This document shows positions 8,095 to 16,135 of a stretch of DNA of 54,073 nt, piece after piece (the first letter of the stretch is position 1; each line of letters starts with the position of its first letter). The notes under the pieces were generated by a model, which saw only the letters and a program-made list of their open reading frames with translations, had not been told where the DNA came from and ran no database searches. A program made the translations under genes and the position numbers. Source of the DNA: AP-16 sp036395835 (GTDB lineage: Bacteria; Pseudomonadota; Alphaproteobacteria; Rhizobiales; Xanthobacteraceae); contig DASWCW010000056.1 of assembly GCA_036395835.1 (NCBI GenBank), forward strand, positions 1-54,073, written 5' to 3'.

Positions 8095-8723
8095 CGGGTC
8101 CTCCCTCCCTGGACCGGACCCCGTCCCGCGGCGGATTGAATGCGCAGCGGCGCACGCGGTCAAGCGGATTGCATCGCTCTTGGCAGCAGCGCAGTAGGGT
8201 GTTTGCGAGCGACGGATCAGAATCCCGAGCAGCGCCGTTCGCGCGCGCGCCGGCCTTGTGCAGCGCAATCAAGATTCCAATCGGCCTAGGGCCCGCCCAT
8301 CGGGCCCGGAACTTGCGCCCACTTTGGTTGTTGCGCTCTCGCGAAGAGATGCTCGCAGAAGGGGTGCCATGCGAACCAGAGTGCTTCGCCGCCTCGCCTT
8401 GATCGGTCTGCCGCAACGGACGACCGCCCCATGCTGGTGGCGTCAGGTGCGGCGCTCGCCGTCGGCCTGGCTTTGCTGGTGCTCGAGCCGATCCTGACCT
8501 GACGTCGGGAATTTGGCGCTCGGATCGTTCCGCACGCCTGCGTTGCGCTCCCACGATCGCAGCGGGATCGATTCCACCCTTTCACCGAAATTAGCCGCCA
8601 GATGACAAATGATTCTCCACGCGAACGCTTCATAATGATCCCGGATAATGATCCGGATAATGATCCCGGCGCGGCATAATGATCCCGGCGCGGCCCAATC
8701 GCGGGGGTTCGCGCGGCCAAGCG
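8095..8723 (-). other. Gene-poor stretch, 629 bases
   Basis: No convincing gene. It holds a short tandem repeat at 8632-8694. A hydrophobic 23-codon frame from the ATG at 8431 on the plus strand (MLVASGAALAVGLALLVLEP...) lacks a ribosome site, so I do not call it. The strong ribosome site of the zinc-ribbon gene lies at its left edge. Confidence 0.4.
8632..8694. repeat. Short tandem repeat, four units
   Basis: Four head-to-tail copies of a unit starting ATAATGATCC. The units are ATAATGATCCCGG (8632-8644), ATAATGATCCGG (8645-8656) and two identical 19-base copies ATAATGATCCCGGCGCGGC (8657-8675 and 8676-8694). They lie about 30 bases past the end of the YkoP-like gene. The growing unit length suggests stepwise expansion by slippage. 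Confidence 0.9.
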
Positions 8724-9377
8724 TTAGCCGCGACTTCGATATCGGCGGCAGAATTCCCGCCGCGAGATGGCCGCCTCGACCACCGGCCGGTGCTCCAACA
8801 ACACGCGCTTGGCGCCGCCGGGATGAAACGCCAGCAGGATCAGTTTTCGATAGAACGTGTCCAGGGACCGGTGCAGCCCCGGCGGCAATTCCCGAAGACT
8901 CGCGCCGAAATCGGTGACTTGACGCCGCAGAATGGTGCTTCCCACCAGGGCGACTTCGTCCCGCGGCTCCAGCATCGGCACCAGGGAATGAAACTCCTGC
9001 GCGACGACGGCTCGCCAATGCGCCGTAAGCAGCAGCTGCATGAACCGGTCGCCCGCAATATGAAACTCCAGCACCGGATCATCCGGGTCCAGCCGCACGC
9101 CGTCATCGAGCACCCACGGCTGTTCCGGCAGCCAGGATATGTCCTGGAATTTTTCGATACGCCACAGCCGCACAACGCCGTTCCGGCTTTTGAGGATCGG
9201 TGAGCCGCGCCTTCGTTCGAGGTTCCGGCTCATGAGCCGGCAGACGGCAAGGACGAGAAAGCGTGCGAGCCCGGATCCGAGCAGGCCCCATCCGACGCGC
9301 TTTGCCAGCGCGGGCGACGCTCCGGTCGGGACGGCGGCCCCCGGCGCGTCGCTCGGCAGGGATTCCTGGGTGCGCAT
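8724..9377 (-). CDS. Conserved hypothetical protein, YkoP-like domain
   Basis: About 217 aa. One possible membrane segment near the N-terminus (VGWGLLGSGLARFLVLAVCRLM) is followed by a soluble domain with DDGVRLDPDDPVLEFHIAGDRFMQ and VVAQEFHSLVPMLEPRDEVAL. The 'D-P-V-x-E-x-H' strand resembles YkoP-like domains often found with polysaccharide deacetylases, but I am only moderately sure. The C-terminal half (FHPGGAKRVLLEHRPV) is conserved-looking. The start is uncertain: ATG 9377 has GGGG nine bases upstream, and an ATG just before NLERRRGSP would drop the membrane segment. No operon partners. Confidence 0.55.
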   Translation of the reverse strand: MRTQESLPSDAPGAAVPTGASPALAKRVGWGLLGSGLARFLVLAVCRLMSRNLERRRGSPILKSRNGVVRLWRIEKFQDISWLPEQPWVLDDGVRLDPDDPVLEFHIAGDRFMQLLLTAHWRAVVAQEFHSLVPMLEPRDEVALVGSTILRRQVTDFGASLRELPPGLHRSLDTFYRKLILLAFHPGGAKRVLLEHRPVVEAAISRREFCRRYRSRG

Positions 9378-10031
9378 CTGGCTGATCCCCGAGGCCCTCG
9401 ACTGGAGATCCCCTGGCTTGCCGTCGGCGGCGACATGGCCGGCTCTCAACGGCCGCATCGAAGCAATAGACCGTTCGCGGTCTTGGTCAAGAAATTTGCG
9501 CAACGAAGGAAACATTCGGTGTTGACGAGGAGCCACGTGTCGAGTTCCCGACAGACGACAAATGCACGGCCGTCAAGATTCGGCCATGCGCGCACTGCGG
9601 TGCGGGAGCGAAGGACCGGAACTTTAGCCCGTGATTCGGAGTTGATGTTGTCTGAGACAACACATTCCGAGACGCATGTTTGCTACGGGCTATTCCGTGT
9701 GCGTTCGGGTCGGTACGCTGATGAAGTTTTTGCTCGAGAACATCGTTACGAAGCTGCTGCTGCTGACGATTTTGTTGAAGATGGCGCGAACATCTCCATC
9801 CGTCGACATGCGATCGTCAAAGGCCGGTTCGCGACTTGCTCGGCTCAAATCCCGGCATTTTGCCAACCAGGCAAGCTGATGCAGCGGCGCTGAGACCTAT
9901 CCGATAGAGGCTCGGGCGCGGCTGGGACAAGTGCCCGGTGGAATGCGCCTCAGTGCACGAGAGCTCGGAGCCTTTGCTCCGATGCGTGCCTTGCGGGGCG
10001 CGTTGGCGCCCGCACGCCGGAAGGGAAATGG
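9378..10031. other. Gene-poor stretch, 654 bases
   Basis: I see no gene I would defend. A plus-strand frame containing MKFLLENIVTKLLLLTILLK (ATG 9721) is hydrophobic but ends in a compositionally odd tail and has no clear ribosome site. Around 9600-9870 the GC content is lower than in the surroundings. Confidence 0.35.
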
Positions 10032-10283
10032 TCAGCGCGGCTGATCGCGTTGCATGACCAAGAGATCTTCGGCTTCCAAGAGCGCGCGGAGCGCATTGGC
10101 CGCATCGCGCGCATCCTCGCGGGTGCGCACCGCCTCGAGCCGATAGAGCACGCCGTCCCATTCCCGGCTGTTGCGTTCCTTGGCGATGCCGCGGGCGAAC
10201 TCGGCGGCTTCGTCGATCGACCGCAAGGTGCGTCCACGATCCATGCGTACGTGAAGCTCGGGTTCGATGGGGAAATCGCTCAT
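10032..10283 (-). CDS. Small hypothetical protein, possibly DUF982-like
   Basis: 83 aa, acidic, one compact alpha/beta domain: ELHVRMDRGRTLRSIDEAAEF, then WDGVLYRLEAVRTREDARD, then a helix ALRALLEAEDLLVM. The strand-Arg-helix start and Ala-rich C-terminal helix recall DUF982 proteins of rhizobia, though the match is weak. The ATG at 10283 is chosen because upstream residues are repetitive (RKVRNRKVHNR) and come from short direct repeats at about 10284-10322 that look non-coding. Function unknown. Confidence 0.6.
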   Translation of the reverse strand: MSDFPIEPELHVRMDRGRTLRSIDEAAEFARGIAKERNSREWDGVLYRLEAVRTREDARDAANALRALLEAEDLLVMQRDQPR

Positions 10284-10517
10284 GCGGTTGTGGACCTTTC
10301 GGTTGCGAACCTTTCGATTTGCTAGCTGCGACATGCCTGGGGTGCTGAAAGAATCGCGGACGCGGGCGTTCGTTCCCTCAACGGCGCAAATCTGGTGAAT
10401 ATCCGTTCATATCCGTGGATTCCCCATCGTAAAGTTCGGAACAAAAGGCGCGCCTATTGGGTTTCTCCGGCAAACACCAAGGCACGGGGTATTCCAAAGA
10501 GGAAAGGAGAACTGCGC

Positions 10518-11300
10518 ATGAAGACCACATTGTGGGTCACGACTGCGGCGGCAGCGCTGATTGCAGGCGCGACCTTCGCAGGTGCACAAACCGGCAAGTC
10601 CGAGGGCGGCGCCGGCTCCGGTGCGGGCCAGATGAGCCAGGGCCAGGGTTCGGCTCAGAAGGGTGCTGCCTCCGAGCAGAAGGGCGCCGAACAGAAAGGC
10701 GCGCAGAAGGGCGCCGAACAGAAGGGCGCCGAGCAGAAAGGCGCGCAGAAGGGCGCCGAGCAAAAGGGCGCCAAGCCCGGCATGGCCCAGGGCAAGGAGG
10801 AGCGCACCGAGAAGAAGGGCGCTGAGGGCAAGGCCGAGCGCTCGACCCAGGCTGGCGAGAAGGCGCAGGGCCCGAAGGCGCAGCAGGGCAAGCAGCCCGG
10901 CATGGCCCAGGAGAAGGGCGGCGCTCAGACCGGTCAGTCGACCACCGGCCAGCAGAAGCCGAGCACGCAGACTCAGACCCAGCAGGGCACCAGCAAGGGT
11001 ACGACCTCCGGGTCGACTTCGAGCTCGAGCACGACGTCGACCTCGGTTCAGCTCTCGCAGGAGCAGCGGACCAAGGTCCACAGCATCGTCGTGAAGGAGT
11101 CGAGTGCGCGCGTCGACAGCGTGGACTTCTCGGTCTCGGTCGGAACCGTGGTTCCGCGGCACATCAGGCTGGTAACGCTGCCGACCGAAGTCGTGGAGAT
11201 CGTTCCGCAGTTTCGCGGCTTCAAGTTCATCATCGTCCGCGATGAGATCTTGATCATCGACCCGAACACGTTCAAGATCGTGGCGGTCATTCCGGCCTAG
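10518..11300 (+). CDS. Secreted DUF1236 protein with KGAEQ repeat region
   Basis: 260 aa. A signal peptide (KTTLWVTTAAAALIAGATFAGAQ) is followed by a low-complexity region of about 150 residues rich in Lys, Gly, Gln, Glu and later Ser/Thr. The C-terminal DUF1236 domain (about 175-260) ends in the family's usual strand pattern: VVPRHIRLVTLP, GFKFIIVRDEILIIDP and FKIVAVIPA. DUF1236 proteins are periplasmic or envelope proteins of rhizobia with no known activity. AAAGGAGA lies eight bases before the ATG. A strong terminator follows, so it is probably monocistronic. Confidence 0.85.
   Translation: MKTTLWVTTAAAALIAGATFAGAQTGKSEGGAGSGAGQMSQGQGSAQKGAASEQKGAEQKGAQKGAEQKGAEQKGAQKGAEQKGAKPGMAQGKEERTEKKGAEGKAERSTQAGEKAQGPKAQQGKQPGMAQEKGGAQTGQSTTGQQKPSTQTQTQQGTSKGTTSGSTSSSSTTSTSVQLSQEQRTKVHSIVVKESSARVDSVDFSVSVGTVVPRHIRLVTLPTEVVEIVPQFRGFKFIIVRDEILIIDPNTFKIVAVIPA
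10674..10772 (+). repeat. In-frame tandem repeat coding for E-Q-K-G-A units
   Basis: Seven units of 15 or 12 bases (GAGCAGAAGGGCGCC and variants), arranged as 15+15+12 twice and then 15, giving a 42-base higher-order period. Codon changes between units are synonymous (gag/gaa, aag/aaa), so the peptide EQKGA EQKGA QKGA is kept. It lies in the linker of the DUF1236 protein. Confidence 0.9.
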
Positions 11301-11316
11301 TGCCGGACTCGAGTTC

Positions 11317-11347
11317 TCCGCCCGGCTCCGGCCGGGCGGATTTTTTT
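11317..11347 (+). terminator. Rho-independent terminator after the DUF1236 gene
   Basis: Perfect 10-base-pair stem TCCGCCCGGC / GCCGGGCGGA with a TCCG loop, followed directly by seven T. It begins 16 bases past the stop codon. Confidence 0.9.
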
Positions 11348-11440
11348 GTGAGGACCAGTCGCCGGATTCCGTCTCCGGCCGCCCGCGACGGGCCGCGGCT
11401 TGCGCACGAAACGCAGCCGATCCGGTAAGCTGCGGCGCCC

Positions 11441-13357
11441 CTAGACCGCGACCTGGGTGCCGACTTCGACCACCCGTCCGGAGGGGATCTGAAAGAAATC
11501 GGTGGCGTCGCTCGCCGTTCCGGCGAGCGCGATGAACAGCCGGTCCTGCCAGTGCGGCAGGTCGGACTGGGCGGCAGGTCGCAACGCGCGCCGCGACAGG
11601 AAGAACGACGTCGACATGATGTCGAACTGCCAGCCGAGCTTGCGGGCGATCGCGAGCGCCTTCGGCACGTTGGGGATCTCCATGAAGCCGAAGCGAAGCC
11701 GCACCCGTGAAAACGTGCTGCCGATCCGCTCGATTCGCACCCGTTCCGTCGGCGGCACATAGGGCGCGGCGACCGTTTCCACCGTGAGGATCACGTTGTA
11801 CTCATGCAGGACCTTGTAATGCTTCAGGCTGTGCAGGAGCGCGGTCGGCGCGCTCTCCGCGTCGCTGGTGAGGAACACGGCGGTTCCCGGCACGCGCTTC
11901 GGGGGCTTGCGCTCCAGCATGGCGACGAGATCGGCAAGCGGCGTCTGCAGCCTGCGGGTCTTGTTCCGCAGCGCTGCGGTGCCTCTGCGCCAAGTATGCA
12001 TCACGATCATGATCAGCACCGCCAAGGCCAAGGGCAGCCAGCCGCCGTCGACCACCTTGAGAAGATTGGCGCCGAAGAACACGACGTCGACGATGAAAAA
12101 CGGAGCGACCAGGGCCGCGACCACGAACAGCGGCCAGTGCGAACGCTTGCGGATCACCAGGAAGGCCATGATGGTCGTCACCAGCATGGTCCCGCTGATC
12201 GCGATGCCGTAGGCCGACGCCAGGGAGAGCGAGGAGCGGAACGCGAGCACGAAGACCAGGACGAAGATGAACAGCCACGCGTTGATCTGAGGCATATAGA
12301 TCTGCCCCATGTAGGTTCCGGTGTGGCGGATCTCGAGCCGCGGCAGCAGCCCGAGCTGGATCGCCTGTCGGCTCAGCGAATAAGCCCCGGTGATGACCGC
12401 TTGGCTGGCGATCACGCTTGCGGCCGTGGCAAGCCCGACCATCGGCAGCAGCGCCCATTCCGGATAGAGCAGAAAAAACGGGTTTTCGCTCGCTTGGGGG
12501 TTGGCGAGAACCAGCGCGCCCTGGCCGAGATAGTTCAACGCCAGCGCCGGGAGCACCAAGACGATCCAAGCTGTTTGGATCGGTGCACGGCCGAAATGCC
12601 CGAGATCGGCGTAGAGCGCCTCGGCGCCGGTGACCGCCAGGAACACCGCCCCCAAGGTGAGGAGACCGATCTGGCCGTGGCCGGCGAGAAAGAAGAGGCC
12701 GCGCATCGGATTGAAAGCGCGCAGGACCTGCAAATTATCGAACACGTGCGCGGCGCCGGCCACCCCGATGGCGAGGAACCAGAGGGTTATGATCGGGCCG
12801 AACAGGGCGGCGACCTTCGCGGTTCCCCGCGATTGGAACGCGAACAGCGCCACCAGGATCGCGACCGTCAACGGCAGGACGAAGTGCTCGAACGCCGGCG
12901 TGGCGAGCTTGAGGCCCTCGACGGCGGAGAGCACGGAAATCGCCGGCGTGATGAGCGCGTCGCCATAGAAGAAGCCGGCGCCGATAACGCCGAGCGCGAC
13001 CATGATCGTGCCGCTTCGTAGCGAGCGTTGCCCGAGCGCCATCAGCGCCAGCACGCCGCCCTCGCCGTTGTTGTCGGCGCGCAGCAGCAACAGCACGTAT
13101 TTCGCCGTGACGACGAGCAAGAGCGCCCACAGGATCAGAGACAGCGTGCCGATCACCGCCTCGGCCGTCACCGTTCCCCCGGAATCCGTTGCCGCCGAGA
13201 TCGCCTTGCGGAACGCGTAGAGCGGGCTGGTTCCGATATCGCCATAGGCCACGCCGATGCTGCCGAGCGTGAGCGTGGCAAAACCCGGTCGTGCATCCGC
13301 CTGTCCGTCGCCGCGTGTGAGCCCGGTATGCAGGAAGGTGGGTCCGCTCGATGTCAT
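11441..13357 (-). CDS. kup: Kup-family low-affinity potassium transporter
   Basis: Inner membrane K+ uptake protein (638 aa, about 12 membrane helices plus a C-terminal cytoplasmic domain), close to the family's usual length of 620-630. Diagnostic motifs: GSIGVAYGDIGTSPLYAFRKA in helix 1, ADNNGEGGVLALMAL, FFYGDALITPAISVLSAVEGL, GAEALYADLGHFGR, and GTYMGQIYMPQINAWLF. Kup works as an H+/K+ symporter, important at low pH. The ATG at 13357 has only a modest GGAG upstream. It is transcribed toward the DUF1236 terminator and divergent from the dehydrogenase gene. Confidence 0.95.
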   Translation of the reverse strand: MTSSGPTFLHTGLTRGDGQADARPGFATLTLGSIGVAYGDIGTSPLYAFRKAISAATDSGGTVTAEAVIGTLSLILWALLLVVTAKYVLLLLRADNNGEGGVLALMALGQRSLRSGTIMVALGVIGAGFFYGDALITPAISVLSAVEGLKLATPAFEHFVLPLTVAILVALFAFQSRGTAKVAALFGPIITLWFLAIGVAGAAHVFDNLQVLRAFNPMRGLFFLAGHGQIGLLTLGAVFLAVTGAEALYADLGHFGRAPIQTAWIVLVLPALALNYLGQGALVLANPQASENPFFLLYPEWALLPMVGLATAASVIASQAVITGAYSLSRQAIQLGLLPRLEIRHTGTYMGQIYMPQINAWLFIFVLVFVLAFRSSLSLASAYGIAISGTMLVTTIMAFLVIRKRSHWPLFVVAALVAPFFIVDVVFFGANLLKVVDGGWLPLALAVLIMIVMHTWRRGTAALRNKTRRLQTPLADLVAMLERKPPKRVPGTAVFLTSDAESAPTALLHSLKHYKVLHEYNVILTVETVAAPYVPPTERVRIERIGSTFSRVRLRFGFMEIPNVPKALAIARKLGWQFDIMSTSFFLSRRALRPAAQSDLPHWQDRLFIALAGTASDATDFFQIPSGRVVEVGTQVAV

Positions 13358-13670
13358 TGGGGCGCCTGCTCCACGGCCTGCGGCTTGCGGGTCACCGTGC
13401 CGGCGCGGCACGGGACGAACGTGGCCCACCCTGGCGGGGTTCCCGGACGCGCTGCTCACGCTCCGGCATGCAGCTTCGGCATTGTAGCGGAATCCTGCTC
13501 GCCCGTACCCGAGGCGGCGAGAAACCGCCGCGGAGCGCCGCCTTGGCCGCGGATGAGATCACCATGGAGTTCGGCCTGCGCGATTGACTGCAGCGAACGC
13601 TTGCCGTGCTTCTTCCGGCTCGCTTGCGAATGCTATCATGATCGGTGGCGACCTCAGCGCCGGGAGGAGC
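13358..13670. other. Divergent intergenic region, 313 bases
   Basis: Lies between kup and the isopropylmalate-type dehydrogenase gene and must hold both promoters. I see no gene, clear operator or stem-loop in it. Confidence 0.4.
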
Positions 13671-14750
13671 ATGACCGTGCACATCGTCGTATTGCCGGGC
13701 GACGGCATCGGCCCGGAAATTTCCGCCGCTTCAGTTGAGGTGCTCGCGCTCGTGAACCGCAACCTGGAGCTCGGCCTCGACCTCGAGACCCACGAGATCG
13801 GGCTCTCCCGTCTCAAGACGAGCGGGACCACCTTCCCGCCGGCGGTGCTCGAGCGCTGCCGTGCGGCGGACGGCGTCCTGCTCGGACCAGTCTCGCAATC
13901 CGAATACCCCGGGCGCGCGGAGGGCGGCATCAATGTTTCGGCCACGCTGCGAATCGCGCTCGATCTTTATGCCAACGTTCGTCCCAGTCGGTCGCGAGAC
14001 GGGCTTGCCCATTACGGGCGAGCACCGATGGACCTCGTGATCGTGCGGGAGAACACCGAGGGTTTTTATGCCGACCGCAACATGCACCTGGGATCGGGAG
14101 AGTTCATGCCGACGCCCGATCTTGCGCTTTCGGTGCGCAAGATAACGGCGGCGGGTTCGCGACGCATCGCCACAGCGGCGTTCGATCTCGCCGCAACCCG
14201 CCGACGCAAGGTTACGGCCGTGCACAAGCTCAATGTCCTCAAGGTCTCGGAGGGGCTGTTCCTGCGCGAGGTGCGCAAGCTCGCGCAGGAGCATCCGGAT
14301 GTGGCCTATGAGGAGCAACTCGTCGATTCCATGGCGGCGTTGCTGGTGCGCGACGCCGGGCGTTTCGACGTGATCGTCACGACGAACATGTTCGGCGACA
14401 TTCTTTCCGACGAGGCCGCGGAGCTGTCGGGCAGCCTCGGGCTCGCCGGATCGATCAACGCCGGCGATGCGCACTGCATGGCGCAGGCGCAACACGGCTC
14501 CGCGCCGGACCTAGCCGGACGGGATCGGGCCAATCCGGTCTCCCTGGTGCTCTCCGCTGCGATGCTGCTCGAGTGGCTGGCGCGGCGGCACAAGAGCGAG
14601 CGCTTCGCCCGGGCAGCGCAGACGATCGACCGGTCCGTCGATGCGCTTCTGAAAAATCCGGCAACTCGGACCGCGGATCTCGGCGGCAAGCTCGGCACGA
14701 AGGATTTTACCGCGGCGCTGTGTGCCGACATCGGCGGCAGCCTGCGCTGA
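13671..14750 (+). CDS. Isocitrate/isopropylmalate dehydrogenase family protein
   Basis: NAD(P)-dependent beta-hydroxyacid oxidative decarboxylase (359 aa). Seen: the N-terminal VVLPGDGIGPEI, GPVSQSEYPG, LYANVRPSRS, the substrate Arg/Glu/Tyr set VIVRENTEGFYAD, KLNVLKVSEGLF and the metal-binding TTNMFGDILSDEAAEL. The cofactor region HGSAPDLAGRDRANP contains GSAPDLAG. It is probably a paralogue rather than the leucine-pathway LeuB: no leu genes are near, and SEYPG replaces the usual loop. Tartrate, homoisocitrate or a related acid are possible substrates. GGGAGGAG lies five bases before the ATG. Confidence 0.88.
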   Translation: MTVHIVVLPGDGIGPEISAASVEVLALVNRNLELGLDLETHEIGLSRLKTSGTTFPPAVLERCRAADGVLLGPVSQSEYPGRAEGGINVSATLRIALDLYANVRPSRSRDGLAHYGRAPMDLVIVRENTEGFYADRNMHLGSGEFMPTPDLALSVRKITAAGSRRIATAAFDLAATRRRKVTAVHKLNVLKVSEGLFLREVRKLAQEHPDVAYEEQLVDSMAALLVRDAGRFDVIVTTNMFGDILSDEAAELSGSLGLAGSINAGDAHCMAQAQHGSAPDLAGRDRANPVSLVLSAAMLLEWLARRHKSERFARAAQTIDRSVDALLKNPATRTADLGGKLGTKDFTAALCADIGGSLR

Positions 14751-14889
14751 GCTGCTTGCCGATTGCCGCAGATCGTCGTGCGGTCAGGTTGGCCGGCATC
14801 TCCAAAAAGCATTTTGATAGAATGATTTACCGATCCGGAACCCAGATTGCAGAAGCGAGTTCCGCCCGGAGAGCAAAGGAGGGGCCGTC

Positions 14890-15366
14890 ATGAGCACGCA
14901 CGGCGTCGACGTATTCGACAAGACTCTGCAAACGACCCACCAATGGCTGCATGAGCTGGAAAGTGCAGTGGGGCCGCAGCGGCAAACGGCATGGCACGTA
15001 CTGGGTGCCGTGCTCCGCGCCTTGCGAGACCGGGTTCCGGTCGAGCTTGCGGTCCATCTCGGCTCGCGGCTGCCGATCCGGGTGCGCGGCGCGTACTATG
15101 ACCAATGGCGGCCTACGGGCAAACCCGAGCGAATCCGCACGCGCGACGAATTTTTGGCGAGAATTGCCGCGGAGCTCGAGGACACCAGACCCGTCAATGT
15201 CCCGAAGGCCGCCCAGGCGGTGTTCGGGGTTTTGGCTCGGCACGTCAGCCCGGGCCAGATCCTAAAAGTGGTCGAAGCGCTGCCCGCGGACGTGCGCGCT
15301 CCCTGGCCCGCCGAGGTCAGATCGGATGCCGGTCGACATGAGAACCGAGAGCCGGTTGGCCGATGA
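14890..15366 (+). CDS. DUF2267 family protein
   Basis: 158 aa, soluble, mostly helical. The typical start (VFDKTLQTTHQWLHELESAVG) is followed by AWHVLGAVLRALRDRVPVELAVHLGSRLPIRVRGAYYDQW, then a repeat-like second half FLARIAAELED and AAQAVFGVLARHVSPGQILKVVEALP. These two related halves are characteristic of DUF2267. Function is unknown; genes of this family often sit among stress proteins, as here. AAAGGAGG lies upstream at good spacing. Confidence 0.88.
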   Translation: MSTHGVDVFDKTLQTTHQWLHELESAVGPQRQTAWHVLGAVLRALRDRVPVELAVHLGSRLPIRVRGAYYDQWRPTGKPERIRTRDEFLARIAAELEDTRPVNVPKAAQAVFGVLARHVSPGQILKVVEALPADVRAPWPAEVRSDAGRHENREPVGR

Positions 15367-15751
15367 CCGGCCCGGCACGTCGTATGCAGGTCGTGGAGGC
15401 CAAGATAAATAAACGGATGTTCATCAAAAATCGGTCGGCCTCGTTGCTGCGCCGAGGAACAATTGTTTCCATTACTTGTTCTTTATTCAATCTTTCTATT
15501 CCTGGTTCTGTTCAGAGCAACGTCGATTCGAAAGAAAGGTATCTCAAGCGCGAGACACGTTCACGGCGATGACCATTGGAGCGTAACTCGGGGAATCCGA
15601 GACCCGTTCAGACCGGTTGGCGGCCGCCGAAACGGCCCCGATGCCGCGCCGAAAGCGGGGGCAGGCGAGACCGGAGATGAACGTGTTGGTCACGAGGCGT
15701 TCAGAGTTTTCATGGCAGCCTCGGATGCAGAGTCAAACGGAGGAAAGCCGA
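15367..15751 (+). other. Gene-poor, AT-richer stretch, 385 bases
   Basis: From about 15400 to 15560 the DNA is AT-richer than its surroundings. A plus-strand frame with a TTG start at 15463, preceded by GAGGAA, reads FPLLVLYSIFLFLVLFRATS and could be a membrane peptide. It then runs into implausible residues, so I leave it uncalled. Confidence 0.35.
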
Positions 15752-16018
15752 ATGCGAACGATCTTGATTGCGATGCTTGTGGCCGCAGGCATCGGCTTCG
15801 TCGGAACATCGGGCAGTTCGGCCGCGCCTGTCACTGGCACAGGGATCCCGGATGCCGCCGCCGCGGTCGATCCCGTGGATCAGGTGCAACACTGGCGCTG
15901 GGGTAGCCGCGGGCACCACTGGCGCTGGGGCAGCCGCGGGCACCACTGGCGCTGGGGCAGCCACGGGCACTGGCGCTGGGGCAGCCATGGACACTGGCGC
16001 TGGGGCAGCCGCTTTTAA
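15752..16018 (+). CDS. Small secreted HWRWGS-repeat protein
   Basis: 88 aa. Signal peptide RTILIAMLVAAGIGFVGTSG with cleavage near SSAAP, a short linker, then five copies of HWRWGS separated by RGH or HG and ending in RF. The mature part has almost no residues other than His, Trp, Arg, Gly and Ser. GGAGG lies eight bases before the ATG. I know rhizobial small secreted proteins rich in His/Trp/Gly motifs but no function for them. Metal binding through His, or surface or membrane interaction through the Trp/Arg pairs, is a guess. Confidence 0.75.
   Translation: MRTILIAMLVAAGIGFVGTSGSSAAPVTGTGIPDAAAAVDPVDQVQHWRWGSRGHHWRWGSRGHHWRWGSHGHWRWGSHGHWRWGSRF
15890..16012 (+). repeat. Tandem repeat coding for HWRWGS(R/H)GH
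   Basis: Five units starting at 15890, 15917, 15944, 15968 and 15992; the first two are 27 bases and the next two 24. All share CACTGGCGCTGGGG(C/T)AGC. DNA identity is nearly complete, so the array looks recently expanded. Confidence 0.9.
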
Positions 16019-16135
16019 TGTCAGGCGGCAAATTGCTTGGCTGAGAGACGGTCCGCGGAGAGCGGCGGGTCCGTCTCTTTGCCGGCGAATCGCAGCGCCC
16101 GCGTGGCGGCACTTCGGCGGACGCGCGAGCGATAC

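Noticed and set aside
8431..8502. Hydrophobic 23-codon frame starting at ATG 8431
   Set aside because: No ribosome site, and too short to judge without conservation.
9721..9879. Possible membrane peptide starting MKFLLENIVTKLLLL
   Set aside because: No clear ribosome site and an implausible tail; listed only as a gene-poor stretch.
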